Shown: positions 48,577 through 59,309, counted from the stretch's first letter. The stretch: 64,000 bases of DNA from Rhynchopus sp. YZ270_cl-10 (GCA_964035575.1 OZ037919.1:682001-746000); one strand, 5' to 3'. A program made the numbers and translations. The notes: a model not told the origin generated them from the sequence alone.

Positions 48577-49186
48577 AAGGAAAACGCGTGTTGCATGGTG
48601 GAGCACATCCTCAGGTGTCTACACTCATACAACCAACTTTTCAAGAAAAATATACGACAAAGATGCCGTCAAAACCAAGAATACCTGCTAGAAAAAGAAA
48701 AAAACAAGGAAAACAAAACAAAACAAAACAATAAAACCAACTACACATTTCAAGATCCACTTTACGCAAAACTCCAATCAGCGTTTCCAACATTTTCACT
48801 CCCTTTTTTTTTTTACGGGCCCGCTCTTCCGGGTATGACCCAGCCGTTGAAAACAAAAAAAGCAAACAAAAAAAATTCACCTTTTTTCCCCTCCCCGTTT
48901 CTTGCTAAATTAGTTTGTCTGCCAGAGAGACAGCAAAGACTGTCTATATGGCAGCCTTACTAACTCAAAAAAAAATTATTGAAAAAAAGAAAAAGAACTT
49001 AGTTACCTGCAACAACCAAGCTTTTCAAAATTAACCCCTCAAGACTTAACCTGAGCACACACATGGGTGAGTGTATTTGTCTTTTTTTTTTATATAGCTA
49101 AAGGTGGTGGCCGTTCAGATGCAACCTTTACCCTGCTTTGTTTTTTTTTTCTTCTAAGAAATACCCACACCCTTGTTGTTCCCTCC
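48577..49186. other. Repeat-flanking non-coding region
   Basis: 48,598-48,645 (GGAGCACATCCTCAGGTGTC, TACACTCATACAACCAA) matches 31,222-31,262, so the satellite sits next to a dispersed repeat. Nothing else seen. Confidence 0.4.
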
Positions 49187-49326
49187 CTAGGCATACCTCT
49201 AGAAGGCGAATTTCGTATTTGCCTTCTAGGTATGCCTAGTGGTGGCTGTATTGTGATAATTGTCCATCACAATACATAATACAGTCATGTGTATTATGTA
49301 TTGTGATGGGCAATTATCACAATACA
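49187..49326. repeat. Two adjacent palindromes
   Basis: 49,187-49,239 has arms CTAGGCATACCTCTAGAAGG and CCTTCTAGGTATGCCTAG around 13 bases. 49,247-49,326 is an 80-base palindrome (TGTATTGTGATAATTG...CAATTATCACAATACA) with a 6-base centre. The second resembles the palindromic element at 28,978 in its AATACAATACA-type arms. Confidence 0.7.
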
Positions 49327-50384
49327 AGCTATCACTATACCCTCTCTTTTGCTGTTACATCGTCGCAAAGTCTCTCTCTCGCTGATTGTATGGTCTCTGA
49401 AAGTGACGTATATTTTTTTTTTTAAAAGTACCCTTAACTCTTTGTTGGGTGACTAAGCCTAAGGGAGGCTTAGGTTCATCTGATTAACACTTTTTTTGTT
49501 ATCATTCTCACTTTACTTTCTGTTGCTGGAACAGAAAGTTTGCGCATTCATGAGAATCTCTTTTTTTTTCTTTTTTTTCTTTTGCGGAGGTCCACTGCCT
49601 TCATCCACAAAATGCGTTTGCACTTACAGCTTTCATTTTTTTTTTTTTTCGACCCCCTCCGTCAATCCTCCTCACCACACCCCACCCTTTCTCACTACAT
49701 GACCGATCCTTCCTCCTCAGGAAAGGGCGTTCCACGCTTTTCTCCCTTTACCCATTTACCCTTTTCCTTTACCCCTGCCCATTTTTTTTTTTCTCTGTAA
49801 AAAAAGTCTAAAAAAAGGCACAGAGAAAAAAAACAAAAAGAATACTGTGTAGATCACACAAACAAATAAGCTGACAACATTGTCCTATCAAATTTTTTGT
49901 TCAAAATTAAAAAAGAAGGAAATGCCGACCACATACTGCGGTGCACAAAAAAAATGCAGGCTTAATCCTGCACTGTACTGTGGTTTCTGTAGGCATGGCA
50001 AAGAAGGATATCCACAAAAAAAAAAAGACCCCCCCACCCAGTGTTGGCAGGTTTAATACAAGGGTGTTTAAAACAGGTGTACTAAACTGTACTAAACTGT
50101 ATTAAACTTGTATTAAACCTGTACTAAACTTTTGGGGCGCTGTACTAAACCAACACTGCCCCCACCTCCCCCTCTCCCTCCCCTCCCACGAGGAACGTTA
50201 CACTGCTACCTACACGAAAGAAAAGAAAGAAGGAAAAAAAAAAAAAAATAAAAACACAGTGGAGTCAGGCTTTGCGCTAACTTCTGTCCTTTGTCCCGGG
50301 ATTTTTGGATATTTTTGTGGTGCGTTTTTTTTTTGCAAACCGGGGTTTCCTTAAGAAAACCAGAGAATCTCATATTTCATAGTA
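49327..50384. other. Low-complexity non-coding region
   Basis: 49,448-49,495 holds a CTAAGC-type hairpin with a changed loop (GACTAAGCCTAAGGGAGGCTTAG). Around 49,530-49,660 GTTTGCGCATTCATGAG and CGTTTGCACTTACAG recall motifs at 52,338 and 54,238. 50,070-50,155 has six spaced copies of TGTACTAAAC. No gene. Confidence 0.45.
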
Positions 50385-50880
50385 AGGGTACTTTAGAGTG
50401 TTTTCACACACACATGTGACCCCACCGTGGAGAGCAATCGACTCGCGCGATCAAAAGAAAGCAGAGAAGAGGGAAAAGAAAAAAAGAAAAAAGTTGGGTA
50501 CCGTGCGCCTGCGGCGCTACCTGTTCCTACCCTCCTTTATGTTTAAACATGATGTACTTATGTACAGTTCATTTTATTTTGAGTACGACTCCACATCCCC
50601 CCTGAGGATGATCTCCCCTCCCTCACGGATAAAGATTGATTAGGACGCCGTGGGGCACACCCCCTCCGAGGCCATATATAACCGTCCTAGGTTTTCTCAC
50701 TCTTCTCTGTGGTCACTGAAACCCACAGCCATCACTACGTTACCGATAGCTTCTTCAGTACGTTGGGTTTTCAGACCTGAAAATAACCCTTGTTTACGAG
50801 TATGGGCTCATGTTTTGTCAAATTTTAAGTCGCTTGGTGTGGCTGAAACCAGCAAATTTCACTGCTAAAGAACTGCTAAC
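50385..50880 (+). repeat. Dispersed 450-base repeat, copy B (interrupted)
   Basis: TACTTTAGAGTG...TGTGACCCCACCGTGG, AGTTGGGTACCGTGCGCCTG and GTTCCTACC match copies A and D. The middle is replaced by about 200 unrelated bases before TTTCAGACCTGAAAATAACC resumes near 50,770. Confidence 0.65.
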
Positions 50881-50984
50881 AAACTGCTAAATAATACCCT
50901 TTTTTTAGGGGTGGTGTATAAAAACATTTTTTTACCTTGGTTTTTCCACTCCCCCTGTTGGCGCGCCTCCACTCTTGCATACCC

Positions 50985-51112
50985 ATGTGTGACCCCACCG
51001 TTGAACGCAATCGACTCGCTGAGTCAAAAGAACGCACAGAACGGGGCTGGAAAAAATCACGAAAAACGCGTACCGTGCGCCTGCGGCGCCCACAAAGTGA
51101 GTTTTCCCCCTG
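50985..51112 (+). repeat. Dispersed repeat, copy C (core only)
   Basis: TGTGACCCCACCGTTGAACG, TCAAAAGAACGCACAGA and TACCGTGCGCCTGCGGCGCC are recognisable; the distal half is missing. Confidence 0.6.
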
Positions 51113-51195
51113 AGTATGCTGTGTATGCTGTGTATACTGTGTATACTGTGTATACTGTGTATACTGTGTATACTGTGTATACTGTGTATACTGTG
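51113..51195 (+). repeat. 9-base satellite (TGTGTATAC)n
   Basis: About nine copies of TGTGTATAC, the first two with G for A (TGTGTATGC). Confidence 0.9.
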
Positions 51196-51199
51196 GAAA

Positions 51200-52040
51200 T
51201 TGACCAAAAACGAGAACTTGTTCATTTCGGCGAATTGACCCCACCACTGGCCGGACGGATTCCGGAAATGCAAATGCCGGCGTTAAAAAGCTCACCAACG
51301 AAAAAAAAAATTTTTTTTTCCATCACCCGTGCGGAAAATTTTTTTTATACACCACCCCCCCAAAAATGCATGCTAACAAAGTGCTAACAAACTGCTAAAT
51401 AATACCCTTTTTTTTGGGTTCAGCCACACCATCGCTGCATTTTTGTCCATTTTTCCGTACATCCCCCACCACAATCCGGGATTGGTTCGGAAATGCAACA
51501 AAACGACCTCTTGGCGGGGAAAAGCCACAGGAAATTTATGCACTTTTTGCAAACAGGGGTTTCCTTACTAAAACCAGAGGAATCTCATCGTTCAGAGTAA
51601 GAGTACTTTAGAGTGTTTTTGGACACACATGTGACCCCACCGTGGAGAGCAATCGGCTCGCGCAATCAAAAGAAAGCAGAAAAAAGGGAAACATAAAAAG
51701 ACAAAAGTTGGGTACCGTGCGCCTGCGGCGCTACCTGTTCCCAGTAAAAACACCACAATTTCATCTGAATTTGGGTTTTCAGACCTGAAAATGCCCCTTG
51801 TTTAAGAGTATGGGTTCATATTTTGTGAAAAGTTAAGTCACTAAAAGTTTGTCCATTTTCCCGAATATGCCCCACCACAGCGCGGGATTGGCTCGGAAAT
51901 GCCACAAAACACTGTTTTTTCACCCCCTGACGCACAACTATTTGAGGTGCGTTTTTTTGGTCCCGAAACACGTTTTTTCAGATTTTTTTCCAAAAGTTAG
52001 CGCGAAGCCTGAGTGGAGTACAGTGGAGATTTGCAACAAC
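51200..52040 (+). repeat. Dispersed repeat, copy D plus related fragment
   Basis: 51,570-52,030 is the most complete plus-strand copy, with all landmarks listed for copy A. 51,225-51,520 contains partial matches (CCACCACAATCCGGGATTGG, GGAAATGCAA), suggesting nested or tandem insertion. Confidence 0.65.
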
Positions 52041-53024
52041 TGTGGGGCAACTACACTTACTCCAAACAATTTTATCAAAAATGAAATGAAATGAAAAAGA
52101 AATAAAAGGGTTTCCCAATAGGATGAACGAGGCTTCCTTTAGGGAGTATAGGTGTGCACGAGGGTACACTCATCTTTTCAAGATTTTCCTTTTTTTCCTT
52201 CTGACCTTCAATTTGGGAGGTTTGTTGGCTTTTTTTGTTGTTGTTGTCGAGGGTGTTGTTACAATAAATACCGTCCATATCCATTTTTTTTTTTTTTTTT
52301 TATCCCAGAGCCTGCGGCCGCCGATGAAAGGTGAGGGCGTTTGCACTTTTCAACTTCTCTTTTTTAACCATCATTATTCTTCTTCCTTGAAGGCGGAAGC
52401 TTTTCTTAAAAACGGAAAAAAAAAATGGATATTATGCAAAAACGACGGGCAACGCCTGGGACTACCCCCGAATATTTAAAAAAAAGAAATCCCCCCCCCA
52501 CAGAGCGCAATCAAGGATTACCCTACTAGGCTCTTCCACCATCCGATTACAAACACAAAAAAAAAACACAAAAAAACACAAAAAAAAATGCAACAAACTT
52601 ATTTTCCTTTCATACTGGAACACCACGTAGGACGAACTCCAGCTGGGGGGTTTTTTTTGACAGCATCTCAGACGACGTCCTTTTGTGTTCCCACAGATCT
52701 GATACTGTGTGAAAAACGACTTAATGATCTACTATGATTATATCTGGAACGAATCTCACTCTCTTCACAAAGTAGCGCACACCTTCCCCTCTTCACTGAC
52801 TTCACTGTCTACAACAACACTAATCAAAAAAAATATACAGTGCACAAAAAGCACCTTCAAAAACAAACACAAAACATTTTTCAAAAACCCCCCTCTATTA
52901 GTCACACACACCCCCTCTCTCTCTTCAGAGTAAGCCGGAAACTACATTAAAGTTCGCACATCGCTTTGGTTAAGGATCTAAAAAAGCTAAACAAACACAA
53001 ACACAAAATAGCAAAAACAAAGAG
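52041..53024. other. AT-rich non-coding region
   Basis: At 52,150-52,190 GTGTGCACGAGGGTACAC is followed by TCATCTTTTCAAGATTTTC, a hairpin element with the same loop and tail as the CTAAGC family but another stem. Otherwise A and T runs and no gene. Confidence 0.4.
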
Positions 53025-53076
53025 TTTGTTCTATCCGGAGTAAACACGGTCCCGGGTTTACTCCGGATAGAACAAA
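53025..53076. repeat. Perfect 21-base inverted repeat
   Basis: TTTGTTCTATCCGGAGTAAA with its exact complement around a 10-base loop. No flanking gene within 290 bases. Confidence 0.8.
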
Positions 53077-53366
53077 AAAAGAGCAGCCACACTGCTTCGG
53101 CAGCGCTAAAGAGACGAGAGTAAATACCAAGTAAAAAAAAAAAAAAAAAAAAAACAAAGAGTACAAACATAACAACAAACATTTTCAAACCCCCCTCTCT
53201 CTCTTCAGGACCGGGGGTTTTCTTGTGTTCCCCACCCTCCTTTTCCCCATATCCCCATTCCCCCCCTCCACTCCATACACAAAAAACGCCCCCCCTCCCT
53301 CCCCCCCCTTCTCTTTAAAAACCCCTTACCCTTTATCCCTTCTCCTCCTCTTCCTCCGCCTTAACG

Positions 53367-53993
53367 ATGCAACGCACTGCGTCAAAATGCTGCGCCAATG
53401 CTGCTGCGGTGATGAAGGGGAGGTATCTGCAGGAGAACATGGAGGCGACGTTTGCGAACTATGGGGAGACCTTTCTGAAGGCGAACACGGGGGTGACACG
53501 GGAGAGCACGATGGCAGCCGTCGCCTTGCAGAGACTGACATTCGACGCTCTCATGAGCAACGCGAGAGGGTCCGAGGCAGTCCTTGACGCCACCAAGCGA
53601 CGTCTGCAACACCAACACGCCGAAAAGCTCCAGGTCCATGCATTCACCTTCTTCCAGCACACCCTCTCCGAAGAAGAACGCAACCTCCCCCTACGCAATC
53701 GTCGTGTCCTTTACGAATCCCTCCCATACAACATCAGAGACGGCCTCCTCCGAAAAGCTGCCGAAGCAGTCGAAGAACGTAAACGCGGAAAGCTCGACAC
53801 AAGAAAAGCAATGGTCGAAAAAAAACAGTCCGAAGCGAAAAGGGTCATGGCAGACTTCAACGCTTCAGCAGAAGCGGCGGAGGAGGAGCCGAGCCGCATG
53901 ACAGCGGAATCGGAGGAAGACAGCGCAACAGAATTCATCTCTACTGAAAAGACAGAAAAGGCCCAGGCAAGTGATGATGATTGGGCCTACTGA
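53367..53993 (+). CDS. Unknown helical, highly charged protein
   Basis: 208 residues. MQRTASKCCANAAAVMKGRY... is helical throughout; LRKAAEAVEERKRGKLDTRK and the following residues suggest a coiled coil (about 125-175), then an acidic Ser/Thr-rich tail (ESEEDSATEFISTEKTEK) ending SDDDWAY. No domain recognised, no signal peptide. The ATG follows CCTCTTCCTCCGCCTTAACG at the end of a 130-base pyrimidine tract. Single exon. Confidence 0.7.
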   Translation: MQRTASKCCANAAAVMKGRYLQENMEATFANYGETFLKANTGVTRESTMAAVALQRLTFDALMSNARGSEAVLDATKRRLQHQHAEKLQVHAFTFFQHTLSEEERNLPLRNRRVLYESLPYNIRDGLLRKAAEAVEERKRGKLDTRKAMVEKKQSEAKRVMADFNASAEAAEEEPSRMTAESEEDSATEFISTEKTEKAQASDDDWAY

Positions 53994-54742
53994 GAAGGGT
54001 GGTGGTGGTGGTGGCGGCTATTTTTTTCTTCAGAGGTGATGTTCGAAAACCTTGAGGGGGGGGGTCAGAAGAAGGCTTTGTATTTCTAGTCAACTTCTTT
54101 TGTATTGTATTTGGGGTGGATAGGGTAGGGAGAATTTGTGAAATCGACTAAAAATACCACGTCTCAGTCTTAGGCATGGAAGACAGTTATTTTTTTTTTT
54201 TTTTCAAAAGTACTCTTTTTACGGAGGTTCCAGGGTGTTTGCGCACATTGCAACTTTCATTTTGATTTTTTTTTTGTTTTGGTGTACCGGTTATACCAAA
54301 TGTACACCTGTCAAGTTCAGTAACCTTCCCTCCTTCACACCACACAAAAATAAAATTTTTAAAAAAGCCCTGATGGGCTTTAGTGGTAGTCTGTGGAATA
54401 TTTATAAAAAGAACGGAAAATTTTATTTTTGTTTAGCTGGGGCGGCACATCTGTTACACACTAACGCAAGGGGTCCTAAGGCAAGCTCAGTGAGAACAGA
54501 ACAACCAAACCCAAGGAGCTGATTTTGTATAATATTCCTAATCCGTGATATTGAAAACAGAGCACCCTCTGGCGAATCGATTCAGAAAAAAAAGGGGGTG
54601 AACGATTAAAAGCCCTCCAGGCCTCACACCAACAGATTGAGCCAAAAAAGAGCAAAATCAAAACAAGAAAACCGCCGAATCGGACCTGCTGCTGCTTTTG
54701 GCCCACCCCCCTCCCTCCCTCCCTCCCCACCACCACTCTACC
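53994..54742. other. Intergenic region
   Basis: No gene. 54,060-54,105 carries the AAGGCTTTGTATTTCTAGTC motif. 54,222-54,270 resembles 49,585-49,640 (GGAGGTTCC, GTTTGCGCACATTGCAACTT). Confidence 0.4.
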
Positions 54743-56194
54743 ATGCCCGCTTCTACCCCCACCACTCTGGAGGCACAGTGCGGAACAACAGGGAGCGACG
54801 CTGTCTTACCTGAGGAGGTGGTGGAGGGAGACGTACCGACCAGAGACCCAAGCACCCCCGCAAACCCACCGAGCAAGCCGACCGAACGAAGTGAGGCATG
54901 TGGTGAACCGCTCATGAAGAGGCGAAAGGTGGGGTCCGATTCCGCCACCACCACCACCACCACCACTACTTCTGCTTCTGCCTCCTCCACCTCTTCGCCA
55001 GCACAACCCCTAAAGACGCAGAGTGAGGTGCCGGCTTCTATCACGAAGCCTATGTCACCAGAAGTTTGTCAGACGTCTTCTTCCTCTTCCTCCCCTTCTG
55101 TCGTTGCTGCACCTATTCCAATGAAGATGGAGCTGCACTGCGAGCTTGCGACAACCGGCTCTGCCACCTCTGTGTCAGTACCATGCGATGCATCTGTTGG
55201 TGCCGTGAAGACTGCTGCGTGCACTGCCTTCAACGTTCCACCCCACACCCTCTCGGTGACCCACAACGGAGAGAGCCTGGACGACAGCACCCTGCTCTGC
55301 GACGCACCGGTTCTCTTGGATGACACCCTCACACTCTCCCCCTCCTTTGCACCTCTCCTCTGCCCTTTTGAGTATCTTGCGGAGAACGTTCCGATCGGCA
55401 TTTTGCTCAGCTTCTGCGGAACCTACTGCGTCCTCTCATGCGAGGACAGCACCTTCGAAGTCTACCACACTACAACAGGAGAGACGGTCACCACCTTCTC
55501 CGCACTCCGCCTTCCCCCTCTCACCTGCACTGCCATTTCCTCCATTTGCCTAGAAATCTACGCCGTACATGGCAATGGGTTGTACCGATATGACCTTTTA
55601 ACTGGAAAATCACTGCAGAGAGTTGACGCAGCAAAGGCAACCTGGATGGCGACAACAGAGCAACACATTGTGACACATGAAGTAAGGCAGGGGGCGGTGG
55701 TGTATGGACTCGATATGAAGGTGCTCCGTACAGTTCCGGTGATGGGGAGATGTGTCGAGATATCGCGGTGTGGAGGAGTGTTGGTTGATATGGGGAAGTT
55801 TGGGGTTACGGTGCGGCTTCTCACCTCGGGAGACGAGATTGCGTCGGGGGAGTGCGACGAAATGCTGCATGACGTTGCGTTATCAGACTGCGGTGCGTGG
55901 CTTGCACTGTGCGGAACATCCATTGTAGGTCTTTGGAACGCACACAGCGCCACTCCGGTACATACCTTTAAAGATTCTAGTGATGCCGCCACAGCGCTCT
56001 TTACACCCTGTGCAGAGTATCTGCTCTGTGCCTGGGAGCACTACACTACACAGTATCACCGCAAAACGTACACTGCAGTGCGGAGGCTCGATGTTTGTAC
56101 GTTCTTCACGATATCACCGTGTTCGCAGTATGTGGTGGGAGACTTTGATGAGGATGATAGTGCAGTAGTACGCACCCTCCGGTTGTCAAGTTGA
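54743..56194 (+). CDS. Divergent ubiquitin-like + propeller protein with disordered head
   Basis: 483 residues from the ATG after CTCTACC. Residues 1-130 are Ser/Thr/Pro-rich and disordered, with MKRRKV as a possible nuclear signal. About 133-205 (MKMELHCELATTGSATSVSV...TLTLSPSFA) is a ubiquitin-like fold. 215-483 is a propeller with weak WD blades (FEVYHTTTGETVTTF, LYRYDLLTGKSLQ, VGLWNAHSATPVHTF). The order of domains equals the array genes at 34,422-44,870 with an added N-terminus, and identity is low, so this is an old paralogue. Role unknown; nuclear localisation inferred. Confidence 0.78.
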   Translation: MPASTPTTLEAQCGTTGSDAVLPEEVVEGDVPTRDPSTPANPPSKPTERSEACGEPLMKRRKVGSDSATTTTTTTTSASASSTSSPAQPLKTQSEVPASITKPMSPEVCQTSSSSSSPSVVAAPIPMKMELHCELATTGSATSVSVPCDASVGAVKTAACTAFNVPPHTLSVTHNGESLDDSTLLCDAPVLLDDTLTLSPSFAPLLCPFEYLAENVPIGILLSFCGTYCVLSCEDSTFEVYHTTTGETVTTFSALRLPPLTCTAISSICLEIYAVHGNGLYRYDLLTGKSLQRVDAAKATWMATTEQHIVTHEVRQGAVVYGLDMKVLRTVPVMGRCVEISRCGGVLVDMGKFGVTVRLLTSGDEIASGECDEMLHDVALSDCGAWLALCGTSIVGLWNAHSATPVHTFKDSSDAATALFTPCAEYLLCAWEHYTTQYHRKTYTAVRRLDVCTFFTISPCSQYVVGDFDEDDSAVVRTLRLSS

Positions 56195-56940
56195 GAGGGG
56201 AAAACAACGATGGAAAAGAGTTGCGCTATGTTTCGGGTGTGTCATAAAAGAGAGGGGTGAGGCGAGGTGAGGTGGAAATAAAAGGGGGGAAGAAAACGAA
56301 GTATCCAGAGGTTGTTAGAAGGATCATGTGTTCCGCACAAAAATGGTTTGTGATTTTCTCAAAAATAAAGTGTAAAATAATAGGTTCTTCTCGGGTCCTT
56401 CTAGGTATACCTCAAACCACAATATCAAAGGGTTTTTTTTGACCCTCATCATATCCGATCAAATAATGTGGACGATAAATTAAAAGAAAAAAAGCTTTTC
56501 TCAGTTACCCCAACCATTTTACCTTCAATCGTTCTAACGATTCAACGTCTTGTCTTGAGGCGTATAGAGTCCTCAAATTTCCCAACAAAAAGCAAAAAAG
56601 GGGTGCCGGTACATTGTCTTCTGTTTGTCTTCTCATTTGCAAGCTCCAGGATTTTATTCTTCAGTTAGGGAAGCTGTGTACAGACCTGTGATATGCACGA
56701 TTAACGACGGTGCGCCAATCAGCACTCCAACAGGGTGATTGAGCAAGCAACGAAAAAAACCTCCTTTTTTCCCCTTTTACTTACCTAGAGTCAGTCTCTC
56801 TTGGTAGGAACCCACAAAGACCCCTTGCTTGTGTAGGTCGCTGTGCAAAGTGGCCACTGTTGTGCGTTGTGCGAAAAAATGTGTCCAGCAAACCCAGGGT
56901 ATTTATGCAGTCTGCTCCCTAAGCGCAAAATACACCACAA
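56195..56940. other. Intergenic region
   Basis: No gene or strong repeat seen; short A/T runs. Confidence 0.4.
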
Positions 56941-57225
56941 TTATCTTACCTGTGTTGTGCCTTTAGTACTGTTTTTTCGCGGTCTTACCTGCGATTTACA
57001 AAGTATGCCAGTTTCTGCGAGTGTGTGTTGCATGACACACCGCTCTTCATCAAGATAAAGAGTCACTAAAGCAAAAGAGGATTTCACCTCTGCTGCGACA
57101 GCTTTTCTCTTTGTGCTCTTGCTCCTTGTCAATGACACGTTCGCATTGATATAGTCATCGACACCAATACGTACCTCAGTGCTTTTTCCTTTGTGTTTTA
57201 TACGTTTTGGAATTTCTACATCACA
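56941..57225 (-). pseudogene. Minus-strand coding fragment, unknown family
   Basis: A protein-like frame opposite to its neighbours (VEIPKRIKHKGKSTEVRIGV, then LVTLYLDEERCVMQ) ends at a stop at 56,941. It stays open beyond 57,225 only by overlapping the next gene antisense. It has no start of its own. The conserved leader of the surface gene begins exactly where the protein-like stretch stops, so the surface gene may have been inserted into or joined to the end of another gene. Confidence 0.35.
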
Positions 57226-57266
57226 CCTCTCCCCACTCAGGACCATCACAAACACAAGGACAGACA

Positions 57267-59309
57267 ATGCGTTTGCTCGTGATGCTCTCAGTGTGTTCGC
57301 TGTCGTTTGCCAGTGCCGTGCTTCCTTCTCCTGGAGTGTGCACAACTGACGAAGATTGTCGTCTTGGGAGGCTTGACCCGAAGTCGACGTGTGAGGATGG
57401 GACGTGTGTGTGTCACACACAGGGCTACACACACCCCCCTGGTGTGCCTCTGTGCCTGCTTGCGGACGATGTGACAGTGCCGATGGCGTTTGCTGTGGAG
57501 TACGGGGAGTTTTTCCGAACACACTGGGACGCAGCTGTAACGAAACAGTTTGAGCAGTGGATGCAGAATGAACTGGGGACGGTGACTGATGTGCGCACTG
57601 TTGACTGGGGCACTGGCATCCTCGTGCTGGGTATGGTGGATGTGAACACAACGATGCTCGCTGATGTACTTTCGGGCAAGATGAACCTGACAGCGGCTCT
57701 TAACGCTGAGGATGCGTCTGTGAGCCACGGAGTGACCTGTGCAAGTGCAGATGCGTCTTACACAGTGCAGCACCAAGGTGTCTGTTTTGCAGTGCAGTGT
57801 GAGAGCACTGCAACTCTTGCACTGAAAGATGGGGTGTTCACATGCAAGCCTGGAGCAACAGCAGGGCCAGAGGTCAACACAGCAACACCCCGCACAGAGC
57901 TGCCTGCTGGTGCTTCGTTTGCTCCACCACCACCTCCTGGCAGATGCACAACTGACGAAGACTGTCGTCTTGGGAGGCTTGACCCGAAGTCGACGTGTGA
58001 GGATGGGACGTGTGTGTGCCACACACAGGGCTACACACACCCCCCTGGTGTGCCTCTGTGCCTGCCTGCGGACGACGTGACAGTGCCGATGGCGTTTGCT
58101 GTGGAGTACGGGGAGTTTTTCCGAACACACTGGGACGCAGCTGTAACGAAACAATTTGAGCAGTGGATGCAGAATGAACTGGGGACGGTGACTGATGTGC
58201 GCACTGTTGACTGGGGCACTGGCATCCTCGTGCTGGGTATGGTGGATGTGAACACAACGATGCTTGCTGCTGTACTTTCGGGCAAGCTGAACCTGACAGC
58301 GGCTCTTAACGCTGAGGATGCGTCTGTGAGCCACGGAGTGACCTGTGCAAGTGCAGATGCGTCTTACACAGTGCAGCACCAAGGTGTCTGTTTTGCAGTG
58401 CAGTGTGAGAGCACTGCAACTCTTGCACTGAAAGATGGGGTGTTCACATGCAAGCCTGGAGCAACAGCAGGGCCAGAGGTCAACACAGCAACACCCCGCA
58501 CAGACCTGCCTGCTGGCGCCACTTTTGCACCACCACCACCTCCTGGCAGATGCACAACTGACGAAGACTGCCGTCTTGGGAGGCTTGATCCGAAGTCGAC
58601 GTGTGAGGATGGGACGTGTGTGTGCCACACACAGGGCTACACACACCCCCCTGGTGTGCCTCTGTGCCTGCTTGCGGACGACGTGACAGTGCCGATGGCG
58701 TTTGCTGTGGAGTACGGGGAGTTTTTCCGAACACACTGGGACGCAGCTGTAACGAAACAATTTGAGCAGTGGATGCAGAATGAACTGGGGACGGTGACTG
58801 ATGTGCGCACTGTTGACTGGGGCACTGGCATCCTCGTGCTGGGTATGGTGGATGTGAACACAACAATGCTTGCTGACGTACTTTCGGGCAAGATGAACCT
58901 GACAGCGGCTCTTAACGCTGAGGATGCGTCTGTGAGCCACGGAGTGACCTGTGCAAGTGCAGATGCGTCTTACACAGTGCAGCACCAAGGTGTCTGTTTT
59001 GCAGTGCAGTGTGAGAGCATTGCAACTCTTGCACTGAAAGACGGGGTGTTCACATGCAAGCTTGGAGCAACACCAGTACCTTCCACAGCAACACCAACAG
59101 CTTCACCAACTGACCTGCCTGCTTCCGCATCTTCTGCTCCAGAGGTGATCCCGAAGGAGTCGGGCGGGAGCAGCAAGGTGTTCCTTTACGTCGGCATCGG
59201 TGTGGGCGTGCTTGCGGTGGCTGTGGGTGTTGTTGCGTTTTGCCGACTGCATAAGAAGAAGCATGCGAAAGAGCTGCAGAGCCCACTCAACGAGACGCCA
59301 CTTGCGTAG
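57267..59309 (+). CDS. Type I membrane protein with three EGF-like/SEA-like repeats (surface family, copy 5)
   Basis: 680 residues. It has the same signal peptide start and leader as the other surface genes but no CUB-like pairs. Three tandem units of about 200 residues each hold the Cys-rich CTTDEDCRLGRLDPKSTC module and a type-b SEA-like module (VEYGEFFRTHWDAAV, WGTGILVLGMVDVNTTMLAD), joined by short PAGATFAPPPPPG linkers. A Ser/Pro linker, the family transmembrane helix (VFLYVGIGVGVLAVAVGVVA) and a KKKHAKELQSPLNETPLA tail follow. The three units differ by only a few residues, so amplification is recent. Type-b modules otherwise occur only in broken copy 2, which must have received its copy from this gene or a relative. 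Confidence 0.87.
   Translation: MRLLVMLSVCSLSFASAVLPSPGVCTTDEDCRLGRLDPKSTCEDGTCVCHTQGYTHPPGVPLCLLADDVTVPMAFAVEYGEFFRTHWDAAVTKQFEQWMQNELGTVTDVRTVDWGTGILVLGMVDVNTTMLADVLSGKMNLTAALNAEDASVSHGVTCASADASYTVQHQGVCFAVQCESTATLALKDGVFTCKPGATAGPEVNTATPRTELPAGASFAPPPPPGRCTTDEDCRLGRLDPKSTCEDGTCVCHTQGYTHPPGVPLCLPADDVTVPMAFAVEYGEFFRTHWDAAVTKQFEQWMQNELGTVTDVRTVDWGTGILVLGMVDVNTTMLAAVLSGKLNLTAALNAEDASVSHGVTCASADASYTVQHQGVCFAVQCESTATLALKDGVFTCKPGATAGPEVNTATPRTDLPAGATFAPPPPPGRCTTDEDCRLGRLDPKSTCEDGTCVCHTQGYTHPPGVPLCLLADDVTVPMAFAVEYGEFFRTHWDAAVTKQFEQWMQNELGTVTDVRTVDWGTGILVLGMVDVNTTMLADVLSGKMNLTAALNAEDASVSHGVTCASADASYTVQHQGVCFAVQCESIATLALKDGVFTCKLGATPVPSTATPTASPTDLPASASSAPEVIPKESGGSSKVFLYVGIGVGVLAVAVGVVAFCRLHKKKHAKELQSPLNETPLA

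Noticed and set aside
48226-48963. Lys/Thr/Asn-rich and Phe/Cys/Val-rich open frames across the AAAAC satellite
   Set aside because: They exist only because the pentamer has no stop codons in these frames; the non-repeat ends are low-complexity.
57288-58988. Long minus-strand open frame (566 residues) over surface gene copy 5, and similar ones over the other surface genes
   Set aside because: It repeats with the same module period as the plus-strand gene, is rich in Cys/His/Arg as expected for an antisense shadow, and lacks signal or domain features. The plus strand has signal peptide, modules and membrane helix.
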